The notes: generated from the sequence alone by a model not told the origin. A DNA stretch of 64,000 nt from Lacimicrobium sp. SS2-24 (GCF_002201535.1 NZ_NIWW01000001.1:434001-498000), one strand, 5' to 3'. Shown: positions 1 to 10,604, counted from the first letter of the stretch. Numbers and translations: made by a program.

Positions 1-65
1 GTAACAGTTATCAGCATGTCATTTCTTCTCTTAGTGGTAGGCTTAAATGGACCTATTATCAAAAA

Positions 66-299
66 GTGAGTCCACTTATGTTACGAAACCTGCGTATTGC
101 AATGGGCGTTTTACTCGCCGTCATTGGCGTTGTTTTTGCCATTTTGCCTGGATCGATTTTGTTCTTGTTGGCCGGGCTGGTGCTATTGAGTATGGAATTT
201 CCGAAAATGCGCAAAGGCTTGTGGGGCTGTCAAAAAGCCATGCAACGCAGCGCTCAAAAGCTGGATCGCTACTTCCTTAACCGAAAATTACGACGCTGA
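66..299 (+). CDS. Small two-helix membrane protein (PGPGW-like)
   Basis: Predicted inner-membrane protein of 77 residues. Residues 9-24 and 28-44 are almost entirely hydrophobic and are separated by a short LPGS turn, which suggests a helical hairpin. The C-terminal third is strongly basic and probably cytoplasmic. The layout resembles the PGPGW/DUF454 kind of small membrane protein, whose function is not known. The GTG at 66 would start the protein, but an in-frame ATG at 78 (starting MLRNLRIA) is equally credible. The gene stands alone upstream of the tRNA-Val promoter. Family assignment is weak; the membrane prediction is solid. Confidence 0.6.
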   Translation: MSPLMLRNLRIAMGVLLAVIGVVFAILPGSILFLLAGLVLLSMEFPKMRKGLWGCQKAMQRSAQKLDRYFLNRKLRR

Positions 300-551
300 G
301 CCTTTGTTGTCGGTAAGCCTGAACATCAATTTCCGGGCAGGTAATAGTGAACAAAACATCTATCTGGGGGCTGATATTGTCTCCATCATCTCAATATGAT
401 TCTTCAGATATGACTTCAGGGCCAAATAATGGGCGTGCTGTTATTGTTCATACTTGGAGCAAAAAGTCTCTTATACCGGCAACCTGCGTTCAAAGAACTG
501 TCCGATACTGAGCAGAATTACAGCAGTTGAACCGTTCCGGCGAAAAAGCAC
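300..551. other. Intergenic stretch, no gene seen
   Basis: No convincing reading frame, RNA or repeat was found here. With the promoter that follows, it fills the space between the small membrane protein and the tRNA gene. Confidence 0.5.
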
Positions 552-580
552 TTGCACCCGTCAAGCCCCATGGCTATTAT
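552..580 (+). promoter_or_regulatory. Sigma-70-type promoter of tRNA-Val
   Basis: A -35 box TTGCAC (552-557) and a -10 box TATTAT (575-580) are separated by exactly 17 bp. They are followed by a GC-rich discriminator (GCGCCG at 583-588) about 40 bp before the tRNA. GC-rich discriminators are typical of stable-RNA promoters under stringent control; that control is inferred here. Confidence 0.75.
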
Positions 581-626
581 ACGCGCCGTTTCCGGTTATC
601 ACCGCTAACACCTGAAAACCTATCGT

Positions 627-703
<77 letters not shown>

Positions 704-775
704 CTTCCCACCAGGTTTCTGTTTTACTTCTGAACAAATCAAAATCCACGCCAATGAAATTGAATTTGCGAGCTC

Positions 776-1075
776 TTACTGTTGTCGACGCAGCGCCTCG
801 ATCAACTCAGCTTTATTCATTTTACTGCGCCCCTCAATATGCCTTTCTTTTGCCAGATTGTATAACTGCACCCGCGTGCGTTGCTCATAGGAAGTATGCG
901 GATTGCCGGTGCCCTGGGTAATAGAGTTTGGCGTCCGGCCCTCTTCCCTGCGTTGCTGGTTGACGGTTTTCGCAGCAATGCGTTTAGCTGCCTGCTCACT
1001 CAGCCCTCTTTCTTCCTCGCTGGCCTTGATGTGCTGGTATTGCCGCTCATCTTTGTTAGTCCATACTTTTGGCAC
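776..1075 (-). CDS. Small charged protein with C-terminal SAP/Rho-N-like helix pair
   Basis: A 99-residue, highly charged soluble protein. The last 30 residues (about 70-99: LYNLAKERHIEGRSKMNKAE and following) have the pattern of a Rho N-terminal/SAP-like helix-extended-helix, a fold often used to bind nucleic acid. The N-terminal part is rich in Glu, Arg, Lys and Gln. Similar small proteins are sometimes called plasmid stabilization proteins in genome records, but nothing here shows a toxin-antitoxin partner. It is convergent with tRNA-Val and 60 bp downstream of the methyltransferase-like gene on the same strand. DNA or RNA binding is an inference. Confidence 0.6.
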   Translation of the reverse strand: MPKVWTNKDERQYQHIKASEEERGLSEQAAKRIAAKTVNQQRREEGRTPNSITQGTGNPHTSYEQRTRVQLYNLAKERHIEGRSKMNKAELIEALRRQQ

Positions 1076-1135
1076 TATGACCTCCAGTTTCTTTGTAACT
1101 CGTACAGGTAGTATACCTGAGCGTCCGATTCAGAG

Positions 1136-1753
1136 TTAAAGCCAGCGCCTTACATTGCGCCGGTATAGCGCATAATCTTGTGGGAAACGCGCACTAAGGT
1201 GTGCCTCTTCTGATTTTACCTGTCGGTGCAGTGTTACCTGGCCGACCAACAGGCAAACAAGAGAAAACATCGAGGGCAGCGCCAGAAAAAATCCCAGTTG
1301 CGCCATGGCTACTCCCACAAACATGGGATTTCTGGATAATCCATACACACCCTGAGTCATCAGTCCCTCAGGTTGATATGGATCGATACCTGAACGCCAG
1401 CGATCTCCTAACAACAGATGGATGCTCATGGTCCCCACAAAACCCACGCTGAGTAAAATCATGCCGGTAATCACTACCGGCGCGTGGTACAAAGAGGAAA
1501 ACATCCCCAGATAGTGCTCAGTTTGGGGCAGAAAAAAGCGCCAAACGCATACCATCCAGATTGCAATTCTGAAAACGCGAAAAAGGATGTGATTCCACCA
1601 GGTTGCACAAAAGCGTTGGCCAGGGAAAATGACTTCTGTGTGCTGAGACCGTTTTTTCACAGTAATACTGACCACATAAAATGCCGCTACAAAGGTATAA
1701 AATGCCGCAAGAAATATGCGGCTAAACGCGATAGCGGTGCCCGTACTGTCCAT
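1136..1753 (-). CDS. Isoprenylcysteine carboxyl methyltransferase-like membrane protein
   Basis: A 205-residue integral membrane protein with about five hydrophobic segments. The C-terminal part carries the ICMT/PEMT-type signature: GVYGLSRNPMFVG at about 134-146, followed by a hydrophobic helix and a charged stretch with E-E-A-H and a final DYALYRRNVRRW. In ICMT and phospholipid methyltransferases this R-(N/H)-P-x-Y/F region and the E-E pair bind S-adenosylmethionine. Bacterial members have mostly unknown substrates, so the acceptor cannot be named. It probably shares a transcript with the downstream 99-residue gene. Confidence 0.75.
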   Translation of the reverse strand: MDSTGTAIAFSRIFLAAFYTFVAAFYVVSITVKKRSQHTEVIFPGQRFCATWWNHILFRVFRIAIWMVCVWRFFLPQTEHYLGMFSSLYHAPVVITGMILLSVGFVGTMSIHLLLGDRWRSGIDPYQPEGLMTQGVYGLSRNPMFVGVAMAQLGFFLALPSMFSLVCLLVGQVTLHRQVKSEEAHLSARFPQDYALYRRNVRRWL

Positions 1754-2148
1754 ATTGATTCCCGGCCGGTGGTACTAATGCAAAGAAAAAAGCCTGACCT
1801 TACATGATAAAAGGTACGTGTTTTTTATCACAAATCTGAGCACGGCAAAAATGCCCTCCCCCCAGTCACACACAACACTGCACTTTTTTATCTTTCGTTG
1901 GTGCCTGCAAATTGCACTTGAGCAGCCACTGTCTTCATATAAACAAGGTAAACATATCGAATCACAGAGCCCCTCCTTTACAGCACTTGCCATCAATACG
2001 TACGCCATAAAAACCATTCACACGAAAGTGTCGATCTGCCCAGGGGGCGATTGTCGTACCACAGCAGAAGAGAAAAAAACCACTGTATTGATGAATCATC
2101 AGGTGGCGGAAATGTTTTTTTCTCGCCAGGCTGTCAATCCTCGACAGG
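1754..2148. other. 395-bp intergenic region, no supported gene
   Basis: Overlapping open frames on both strands have no recognisable protein character and no good ribosome site. An inverted repeat (TGATAAAA at 1805-1812 against TTTTATCA at 1823-1830) lies just upstream of the minus-strand methyltransferase-like gene and may belong to its promoter region. Confidence 0.4.
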
Positions 2149-3213
2149 CTAAAACGCTAGAGGCTTAATCTTATCGGCCACATGAGCATCTTGTGCCAGC
2201 TCCATAAAGGCCTCGCCAAGGCGGTCAGACTCACTGATGACTTTTTGCCAATACGGAATACGCTGCTCGGGCGTCATTTTTTCAAAATCTTTTCGATCGG
2301 GGATCTTCCCGTAGGGTAGCGATGCCACAAACTCGTCTGACGGCACCAGCATCAGCGTATTGGCGTAACTTTTCGCTGAAGGTCTGCGGGAAGGAAGCTT
2401 CTTGTCGAACCAGCCCGGCACCGGCGTTTTATAAAAATGTGGGTAAAACACCAGCCCCTGATTCGGGCCAAACTGTAAGTCAAAGTGATAGTCGATAATG
2501 CCGCCATCACGGTACATTCCGGGCGGTGCGCCGGGTATATTCTTGACCCCTTCGAGCACCACCGGAATCGACCCCGAGGCCAGCAGTGCCGCCTTGAGAT
2601 TTGCTGTAGAAAGCGCCACCCTATGGCTGGACATTGAGTGGGGATCGTCAATGCTAAGGTTGGCTCCGGGCACAGAAAACACAAAACGCTGATAAAAGTG
2701 TTGCAGGTGTTTGCGTTTGACCATATTAGCAGTGGCGCTGGCGAGCAGACCGCTGAGCTGCAGAGGTTTGTTTTCCAAGGCTGTCGTGCCACGGCAGCGG
2801 GCAACGATAAAGTGAGCTCGAATAACCGGGTTATTCAGTATTTCATCAACACCATGCTCACCCAATACATAATCTAATAACGCCCTGCCCTTATGTGTAA
2901 TTTCTCTGGCATCAGGTTTTGCCGAATAAATTGTTTGTGAATACCGCTGTGCAAGACGGTTTATGGCGGCCAGAGGGTCTTGCTGCGCAAAACACGCAAA
3001 ACGAAAGGCACCTGCGGAGGAGCCAATGGCGTGCAGAGGAGACTGCCTGCCCGCAAAAAACTCCGAAAAAACGACTTTGTCCAGCCCTGCCAGCACAAAC
3101 CATTTGGGGCCCCCAGAGGCCCCCAGTGCATAATCAAATAACGCCTGTTTGAGTCCATTTTGACGGATTCTTTCCAGGGCGTTGGGCCCTGCATACAATT
3201 CAAGTTCAGCCAT
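2149..3213 (-). CDS. Patatin-like phospholipase family protein
   Basis: Predicted serine lipid acyl hydrolase of 354 residues. A Gly-rich oxyanion segment (GASGGPKW, 31-38) precedes the nucleophile motif GSSAG (64-68, Ser66), and a later YRDGGIIDY supplies the Asp of the Ser-Asp dyad. This order defines the patatin family. No signal peptide is present, so it is probably cytosolic or membrane-associated. The frame extends upstream to 3276, but the Met at 3213 (MAELELYAG) has a G-rich site in front and begins the conserved region. The substrate is unknown. A second patatin lies at 46313-47341, but the two differ strongly in sequence. Confidence 0.85.
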   Translation of the reverse strand: MAELELYAGPNALERIRQNGLKQALFDYALGASGGPKWFVLAGLDKVVFSEFFAGRQSPLHAIGSSAGAFRFACFAQQDPLAAINRLAQRYSQTIYSAKPDAREITHKGRALLDYVLGEHGVDEILNNPVIRAHFIVARCRGTTALENKPLQLSGLLASATANMVKRKHLQHFYQRFVFSVPGANLSIDDPHSMSSHRVALSTANLKAALLASGSIPVVLEGVKNIPGAPPGMYRDGGIIDYHFDLQFGPNQGLVFYPHFYKTPVPGWFDKKLPSRRPSAKSYANTLMLVPSDEFVASLPYGKIPDRKDFEKMTPEQRIPYWQKVISESDRLGEAFMELAQDAHVADKIKPLAF

Positions 3214-3398
3214 AATGACCCCAAAACCTGCTGAAAAACGCGTTAAACTGAGCGGATTATACAAAAATTCAACCACTTAGTTTGATCAATCTGGCATCGA
3301 TTTGATGCCATTTTCAACGGTTGGGGAAAAACCGTACACTCGATTTATTTTCTTTTTAAACATTCACTTAGGGCACTTATAAAGAGTACTTAACAAGG

Positions 3399-3421
3399 TT
3401 ATCCACAGATAGTGTGGATAT
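3399..3421. promoter_or_regulatory. Palindrome of two DnaA-box-like sites
   Basis: TTATCCACA (3399-3407) matches the DnaA-box consensus. It is followed after 5 bp by TGTGGATAT (3413-3421), giving a perfect 8-bp inverted repeat (TATCCACA/TGTGGATA). It sits about 70 bp upstream of the EIIA-like gene. It could be a DnaA site or an operator for that gene. Confidence 0.5.
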
Positions 3422-3487
3422 GTAGAAAAGTATCAACAGAGAAAACCAATGTTATACTCATGACAAGGCTCTATTTCTAAGTAATTT

Positions 3488-4006
3488 ATGTCATTGCCCG
3501 CACCGTTTACGCTTTCTGTGTCAGATAGTGGCCTCAAGGACTGTAAGATACGCCTTGATATCACCGCACCACTCAGCGGCAAAGTCGCGCCACTGGATCA
3601 GGTAGCCAACTCGATATTCAGCAGTGGCTTGCTTGGGGCGGGCGTGAGCATTTCACCAACCGGGCATACCGTATTGTCGCCTTTTAGCGGTGTGATACTG
3701 GCTATCAGTCCGACCAAAGAGCAACTGCGCATTAAAAGTCGTCAGGGTCTTGAGGTATTGATACAAATTGGCATTAACAGTCATAAAATGATGAGCGAAG
3801 GCTTTAAACTGCGCGTTCGGGTCGGTGAGAACGTTAGGGCGGGTCAACCTCTGATGGAATTCGATCTGCGAAAACTCAGGCTCTACGCGACTTCTCCTGT
3901 GTGTTTCGTGCTGGTCCCTATATTGTCGCGTTTAAAGCACATTCAGGGGCATTATCACAGTCTGATGGCAGGAGAGGATCCCTGCATGACACTATTTATA
4001 GATTAG
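3488..4006 (+). CDS. EIIA-Glc-like protein lacking both active-site histidines
   Basis: A 172-residue protein that follows the EIIA-Glc (Crr) fold along most of its length: APLSGKVAPLDQV at 27-39, GAGVSISPTGHTVLSPFSG at 50-68, GLEVLIQIGINS at 87-98, and EFDL near 126. In E. coli Crr, His75 and phosphoacceptor His90 sit in TNHAFSIES and LFVHFGIDT. The aligned residues here are Glu78 and Gln93, with the 15-residue spacing kept. It should therefore be unable to carry phosphate through the sugar phosphotransferase system. No EI, HPr or EIIBC gene is adjacent. A regulatory or sugar-binding role is possible but unproven. It is followed by yffB after 104 bp. Confidence 0.8.
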   Translation: MSLPAPFTLSVSDSGLKDCKIRLDITAPLSGKVAPLDQVANSIFSSGLLGAGVSISPTGHTVLSPFSGVILAISPTKEQLRIKSRQGLEVLIQIGINSHKMMSEGFKLRVRVGENVRAGQPLMEFDLRKLRLYATSPVCFVLVPILSRLKHIQGHYHSLMAGEDPCMTLFID

Positions 4007-4110
4007 TTATGGTGTTATCTGGCCGACATAGCTTATAGCCAGGGCATATCGAAACCCTGTGTAAAATCCGCTAAGCTGTAGACCCTTCTTATCAGAAAAC
4101 AACAGAGATT

Positions 4111-6249
<2,139 letters not shown>

Positions 6250-6320
6250 CCTGTCCAACGCCCTACTTTATGCGCAGTGTGAAATAATATCTCACTGCGT
6301 ACCATCAACCGGAGGATCCC

Positions 6321-6497
6321 ATGACCTGGGAAGTCGCACTGTTTATCGCCCTGCCGCTGGGGTTTATTATCGGTAATATTATGCTGGTCAAGCACACAGC
6401 TAAAATGAAAATGCCTTCTTTACAAGACCATCAACCTGATAAAAAAGATAAGGCAGCACATGACTCTGCCAACAAGGAAACCGATAAAACAGATTAA
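6321..6497 (+). CDS. DUF2897-type single-pass membrane microprotein
   Basis: A 58-residue frame with an excellent ribosome site (GGAGGA at 6311-6316) and an ATG at 6321. Residues 4-23 form one hydrophobic helix ([18 protein letters not shown]) starting right after MTWE, and the remainder is a highly charged Lys/Asp tail. This matches the DUF2897 pattern of short gammaproteobacterial membrane proteins; no function is known. It is easily missed by length-filtered gene callers. It ends 4 bp inside the convergent ybjQ stop. Confidence 0.8.
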   Translation: MTWEVALFIALPLGFIIGNIMLVKHTAKMKMPSLQDHQPDKKDKAAHDSANKETDKTD

Positions 6498-6817
6498 TCC
6501 CGGTAGCGCACTGCTGTGCCGCTGATGCTCACCATCAGCATGCTCCCCTGCTTGCCCACCACTTCGTAATCAATATCTACGCCAATGACGGCATTCGCAC
6601 CCATTTGCCGCGCCTCATTTTCCAGCTCAGCAAATGCGATTTTTCGTGCCCGGGTTAATTCATCTTCATAGGAACCGGAGCGGCCGCCCACGATATCGCG
6701 AATAGAGGCAAAAATATCTTTAAACACATTTGCCCCCATCACGGCTTCGCCAACCACTACCCCGAGATAGGCCTCTACGCTTTTGTTCTCAAGACTATGG
6801 GTTGTACTGATGATCAT
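6494..6817 (-). CDS. ybjQ: YbjQ/UPF0145 family protein
   Basis: A 107-residue YbjQ family protein, beginning [10 protein letters not shown] as usual for the family. The conserved core is visible: [13 protein letters not shown], then a long helix with E-L-x-x-A-R, then [13 protein letters not shown] and a closing small-residue strand. These proteins form pentameric rings and are labelled putative heavy-metal-binding, but the role is not established. The frame extends four codons upstream to 6829; the Met at 6817 fits the family. It overlaps the upstream HIT gene by about 23 bp, so the two are probably co-translated. Confidence 0.92.
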   Translation of the reverse strand: MIISTTHSLENKSVEAYLGVVVGEAVMGANVFKDIFASIRDIVGGRSGSYEDELTRARKIAFAELENEARQMGANAVIGVDIDYEVVGKQGSMLMVSISGTAVRYRD

Positions 6818-7238
6818 GCTCTCTCTCACATTGTTGTTGCTCTAATAGTTTTCTAAGGGCGGCGATTTCCGTTTCACCCCGTGTCGGTGAATAAGCCGTA
6901 GCAGGTAATTTCCCCCACACAGGCTGAGGCCACGCAGGGTCATCCTTAAACCGGGCAATATGATGAATATGTAATTGGGGCACCTTATTTCCCAGCGCTG
7001 CCACGTTTAGCTTATCGGGTTTGCAATGCTGTTGCAGTGCGCAGCTCATCCATGCAGATTCACGCCACAGTTGCTGCTGGTCGGCCTGATTCATATCAAT
7101 AATTTCACTGATGTTCTTTCGCCTGGGCACCAGAATTGTCCATGGATACTGACAGTCATTCATCAGCAGAACCCTTGATAAGGGTAGATCGGTAATCAGC
7201 AAGCAATCGCGTTGCAATTGGGGATGCAGTGCAAACAT
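6795..7238 (-). CDS. HIT-domain protein
   Basis: A 147-residue histidine-triad protein, probably a nucleotide hydrolase or transferase acting on AMP-linked substrates. An N-terminal strand region ([18 protein letters not shown]) and WTILVPRR precede the triad [10 protein letters not shown] near residues 95-104, followed by [11 protein letters not shown]. The triad reads H-I-H-H-I, so the usual third histidine is replaced by Ile while the middle, nucleophilic His remains. The DxAWPxPVWG tail is characteristic of this bacterial HIT branch. Substrate unknown. It forms a minus-strand pair with ybjQ. Confidence 0.88.
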   Translation of the reverse strand: MFALHPQLQRDCLLITDLPLSRVLLMNDCQYPWTILVPRRKNISEIIDMNQADQQQLWRESAWMSCALQQHCKPDKLNVAALGNKVPQLHIHHIARFKDDPAWPQPVWGKLPATAYSPTRGETEIAALRKLLEQQQCEREHDHQYNP

Positions 7239-7286
7239 ATTTTTCGAGCTGGCTCTGTGGTGGCTATTAACTTATTCTAAACCTAA

Positions 7287-8033
7287 TTGATTTGCCAGAG
7301 GTGGCTGCTTTTGTTAGCAAAGGTTACAGTACGTTTTTTGGTCTTTTGGGTCAGCATATTAATATTCTATAGCCACGAACTCTTGGCGCAGCCACCGTTG
7401 CAGGTCGTCACTGAACTTTCCCCGCCGGCACAAACGCTGGTCGATGATCAGGTCGCAGGGACGGTCACCGAGCGTGTTCGGGCCATTCTTGACGCGGCTA
7501 ACCTTAGCGCAGAATTTCGCATGTATCCGTGGGCCCGCGCCTACAACCTGACCCTTTCGCGTGCCAATACGCTGATCTATGCAATGGCCAGAACCCCGGT
7601 CAGAGAACAACACTTCCATTGGATTGCACCTGTGGGTGAATATCGTCTGGGGTTATTGCGGTTACGTTCCAACCAGCACGCCCTGATCAGTACACTGGAT
7701 GACGCTAAGGCGCTGGTTACCGCGGTACAACGTGAGGATGTTGCCGTGGAATATTTAGCCACTCAAGGTTTTGAGGAAGGAAAGTCACTCCTCATTACCG
7801 CGGATATCACCGCATCCTGGGAGCTATTACTGAAGGGTAAAGTCGATTTTATTGTTGAAGATCCAGATGCCATGCAAGGCATGCTCGAACAATTTGCCGT
7901 CAGTGCCAGCCAGGTCGATATGGTGTATCTGATCCCACAGCTGGCTCAAACTACCTGGCTGGCGGCCAGCCTTAACACTGATCGCCAGCTTGTAGAACGC
8001 TTACAAAACGCCGCAGCGGCTATGCCTCACTGA
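7287..8033 (+). CDS. Periplasmic substrate-binding protein (SBP_bac_3-like)
   Basis: A 248-residue exported solute-binding-like protein. A hydrophobic leader (residues about 11-34, ending HELLAQ) precedes a type II binding fold that opens with LQVVTELSPPAQTLVDDQVAGTV. Further features are FRMYPWARAYNLTLSRANTL, DIT-ASWELLLKGKVDFIVED, and a C-terminal DRQLVERLQNA helix. No permease or ATPase gene is adjacent, so it may be a sensor or orphan rather than a transporter part. Only TTG/GTG starts are available near the leader; 7287 (TTG) is used, and a TTG about 24 bp later behind AGAGG is an alternative. The 3' end overlaps the convergent astE by 14 bp. Confidence 0.75.
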   Translation: MICQRWLLLLAKVTVRFLVFWVSILIFYSHELLAQPPLQVVTELSPPAQTLVDDQVAGTVTERVRAILDAANLSAEFRMYPWARAYNLTLSRANTLIYAMARTPVREQHFHWIAPVGEYRLGLLRLRSNQHALISTLDDAKALVTAVQREDVAVEYLATQGFEEGKSLLITADITASWELLLKGKVDFIVEDPDAMQGMLEQFAVSASQVDMVYLIPQLAQTTWLAASLNTDRQLVERLQNAAAAMPH

Positions 8034-9060
8034 TTCGCGTTGGCACGACGGTCAGCAGTGCGCGTTGCCCCAAGGCGACCTTGGCGTTAGGAAAGACAAT
8101 GGCTTCGCCTTGCTGTTCTACTTTATAGGTAGCCCCCGGCTCTTCAGCCAGCACAAAGCCCAACGGAAAATCAGTGAAGTTTGGCGTATCGTCGTCGAAA
8201 TTCAGCTTAAAATCTTCTTTGGTACGATTAATTACCTGATTAATGGTGAAAATATGAAAGTCCTCTTCACGATAAGCCGGTAATTTCAGCTCTGTCTCTG
8301 TCACCAATGCCGTCAGTGTGTTTCTGGCCTGTTCAAAGCGACTCATATCGTTTTCCCCAAAGGGCCTGACTTTGCCCAGTTCCACCGTAAACGCATCGGC
8401 AGCAAATTCATTGGAGGAAAAATAGCTGAAGGTGGTCGTTGGCCCATTGGAAAGCAGAATCGTATTGACGCCGCAGGCAAGCAAAAAGCACAGCTGGCTG
8501 GTTTTCCAGGGCTTATTATGACGAAAGGGATAAACAGCAAACTTTTCATTTTTAGAGGCGCGAATGGCCGTATGTAAATCGTAATGACAGCGATAATCCT
8601 GTCCTAAACGCTCACCGGCGGCATAAAACTCCCTGATGGCATCTTCCAGCGTTTTAGCACGCTGACGCTCCTCATTCACCAGCCCCGGCCCTTGTGAGTG
8701 AGCCCCGCTGAACAGACGATTCATATTCTCTTCAACAAAGCGCTCACCGATATCCATTGCGGGCAAATTACCGAACAAAAACAAGACCCGCTGGCGCGCT
8801 CTGAGCTTGCCGGTGAGTAAGTCAGCGACAAGCTGGTCACAGATCTCAATGGGCGCAGTTTCATTACCGTGCACCCCACAAGACAGGACAATGTCTTTAC
8901 CCGCCGGATCATTTGGGGTGAAACTGATAATCCCCGGGGCGGTAATGGACACATCCGTGCCATCAGATAAGGTAAAGCGAGAGGGCTTAGAAAAAAGCGT
9001 CGGCTGAGTGCGGCTTAAGTGTAAGAACTGACCATTTTCGATTAAATGCTGATTGCTCAT
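8020..9060 (-). CDS. astE: Succinylglutamate desuccinylase AstE
   Basis: A 346-residue zinc enzyme of the AstE/aspartoacylase (M14-like) family. It hydrolyses N-succinylglutamate to glutamate and succinate, the last step of the arginine succinyltransferase pathway. The zinc motif GVHGNETAPIE carries His64 and Glu67; CHYDLHTAIR carries the third ligand; NMNRLF and the closing beta domain are as in AstE. The rest of the pathway (astA, astB, astC, astD) is not in the window, so astE is separated from it here. Length is typical. Confidence 0.93.
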   Translation of the reverse strand: MSNQHLIENGQFLHLSRTQPTLFSKPSRFTLSDGTDVSITAPGIISFTPNDPAGKDIVLSCGVHGNETAPIEICDQLVADLLTGKLRARQRVLFLFGNLPAMDIGERFVEENMNRLFSGAHSQGPGLVNEERQRAKTLEDAIREFYAAGERLGQDYRCHYDLHTAIRASKNEKFAVYPFRHNKPWKTSQLCFLLACGVNTILLSNGPTTTFSYFSSNEFAADAFTVELGKVRPFGENDMSRFEQARNTLTALVTETELKLPAYREEDFHIFTINQVINRTKEDFKLNFDDDTPNFTDFPLGFVLAEEPGATYKVEQQGEAIVFPNAKVALGQRALLTVVPTRISEA

Positions 9061-9159
9061 GAACTATCTGTGTAGGGAGTTAATAAGGCGAGCTAGTCTA
9101 ACAAACTTTCTGGCCCCCGACACGCTCTGGTTCATCCTCAGGCCTGCACGGGATAAGGT

Positions 9160-10473
9160 TTAGCCAACGCGGTGTTGATAAGCAAGGGAGGTCCCCACCA
9201 TCAGATCGGTGTGCGTCAGCTCCACTAATTCTGCGAAAGGCACGGCTCTGGAAAACAGAAAACCCTGCCCCTTCATAATGCCCATATCTCGCAGGATATG
9301 AAGCTGTTCAACGGTTTCGATACCTTCAGCGATAACCTGGCAATCGATAGATTCAGCAATCAACTGAGAGGCCTGGATGATCGCTTTGTTGACCGGGTTA
9401 TGCTCCAGTCCCATTACAAATGTCTTATCAATTTTAATGGTATCGAGCTTAATATCGCGGATATAAGCCAGATTCGAGTACCCTTTACCAAAATCATCCA
9501 CTGCGATCTTCAGTCCCAGCTTCTTGATGTCAGATAACTGTCGTTTCACCAGTAAGGAATTTGAAAGGGCCACATCCTCAGTAAGCTCCAGCTCTATTTT
9601 TGCCATATCAACCTGATACACGCTGGCCAGCTGACGCACCTTTGAAACGAATCTGGAATCATATAGCTGGGTGGGTGAAATGTTTACCGAGACCTGTAGA
9701 TCCTGCCCCTGACTGTGCAATCGATGGGCACTGTAAAAAGCTTTTTCCAGTACCCAGTAGCCCACCTCATTCATCATATTGTAGGACTCGGCAGCTTCAA
9801 TAAAGGAGCCTGGTACAATGATGCCATCAAGCGGATGGTTCCAGCGCAACAGACATTCCGCACCGACAATTTGTAAGCTCTGCAAGTCCACCTTAGGTTG
9901 AAAATACAGCTCCAGTTCGTCGTTAGCAAAGGCGCGCTTCAAATCCGCTTTTAAGGCCAGCGAGCGACCGGTTTCGGCTTTTTCGGTCAGACTGATGATT
10001 TGAAAGTTATCATATTTATTCTGTTTGGCTTGCTTTAGCGCCGCTTCGGCTGCCGAAAAAATGCGACTGATTTCCCTGTTATGGCGTTCATTGGACACCG
10101 CGCCGACGTTAAAATCAGCGACAAACGCATGTTCTTCAAAACTGATTGGGGTCTTGAAATGCTCGATAAGATGGCTGTAAAAACTGTGCAGCTGTGCCTC
10201 GGTGTGGGTTCCAGGCAGCATTAGTCCAAAGATATCCCCACTGATGCGTCCCAACAGACAAGGTTCGCCGAACAGCACTTCAATCCTTTTAGCCACTTCC
10301 GCCAGAATGATGTCGCCAATGCGGTAGCCAAAACTGCTACTGACATCGGAAAAACGCACCACGTCCACAAGCATTAACGACAGGCACGGGTCCGCGTGGA
10401 TCTGCTGCTCGATACGATCCAAAAAAGCATACCTGTTGGGAATGGCCGCCAGTGACGGGTTATTAAGACTCAT
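9160..10473 (-). CDS. GGDEF-EAL protein with degenerate GGDEF
   Basis: A 437-residue cytoplasmic protein with a diguanylate-cyclase-like domain (about 8-160) and an EAL phosphodiesterase domain (about 172-425). The GGDEF signature reads SGDIF (78-82), losing the first Gly and the Glu, so cyclase activity is unlikely; at best the domain may bind GTP. The EAL site reads ECL (206-208) with the metal-binding Glu kept, and DDFGKGYSN, KIDKTFV and IAEGIE are intact, so c-di-GMP hydrolysis is plausible. No sensory or membrane domain precedes it. A TTG at 10488 is an alternative start. It stands alone between astE and glgP. Confidence 0.9.
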   Translation of the reverse strand: MSLNNPSLAAIPNRYAFLDRIEQQIHADPCLSLMLVDVVRFSDVSSSFGYRIGDIILAEVAKRIEVLFGEPCLLGRISGDIFGLMLPGTHTEAQLHSFYSHLIEHFKTPISFEEHAFVADFNVGAVSNERHNREISRIFSAAEAALKQAKQNKYDNFQIISLTEKAETGRSLALKADLKRAFANDELELYFQPKVDLQSLQIVGAECLLRWNHPLDGIIVPGSFIEAAESYNMMNEVGYWVLEKAFYSAHRLHSQGQDLQVSVNISPTQLYDSRFVSKVRQLASVYQVDMAKIELELTEDVALSNSLLVKRQLSDIKKLGLKIAVDDFGKGYSNLAYIRDIKLDTIKIDKTFVMGLEHNPVNKAIIQASQLIAESIDCQVIAEGIETVEQLHILRDMGIMKGQGFLFSRAVPFAELVELTHTDLMVGTSLAYQHRVG

Positions 10474-10525
10474 TGAGTACTGCAACACCTCTTAAAATCT
10501 GGCCGGATTCTATCCATAATTCGGC

Positions 10526-10560
10526 AAAAAAAAAGCCCAAAGATGTATTTTTGAGCTTTT
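10526..10560 (-). terminator. Rho-independent terminator of glgP
   Basis: On the minus strand a 10-bp stem (AAAGCTCAAA with TTTGGGCTTT, one G-U pair) is followed by nine T residues. It lies about 45 bp beyond the glgP stop. Confidence 0.85.
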
Positions 10561-10604
10561 CCCTTCTAAACAACTGTAAAGTTGTCAAAAATACACTTAT
10601 TCAA

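Noticed and set aside
1818-2168. Open frames in the gap between the methyltransferase-like and patatin genes
   Set aside because: Their composition is unlike a protein, they overlap on opposite strands, lack a good ribosome site, and one runs into the patatin stop.
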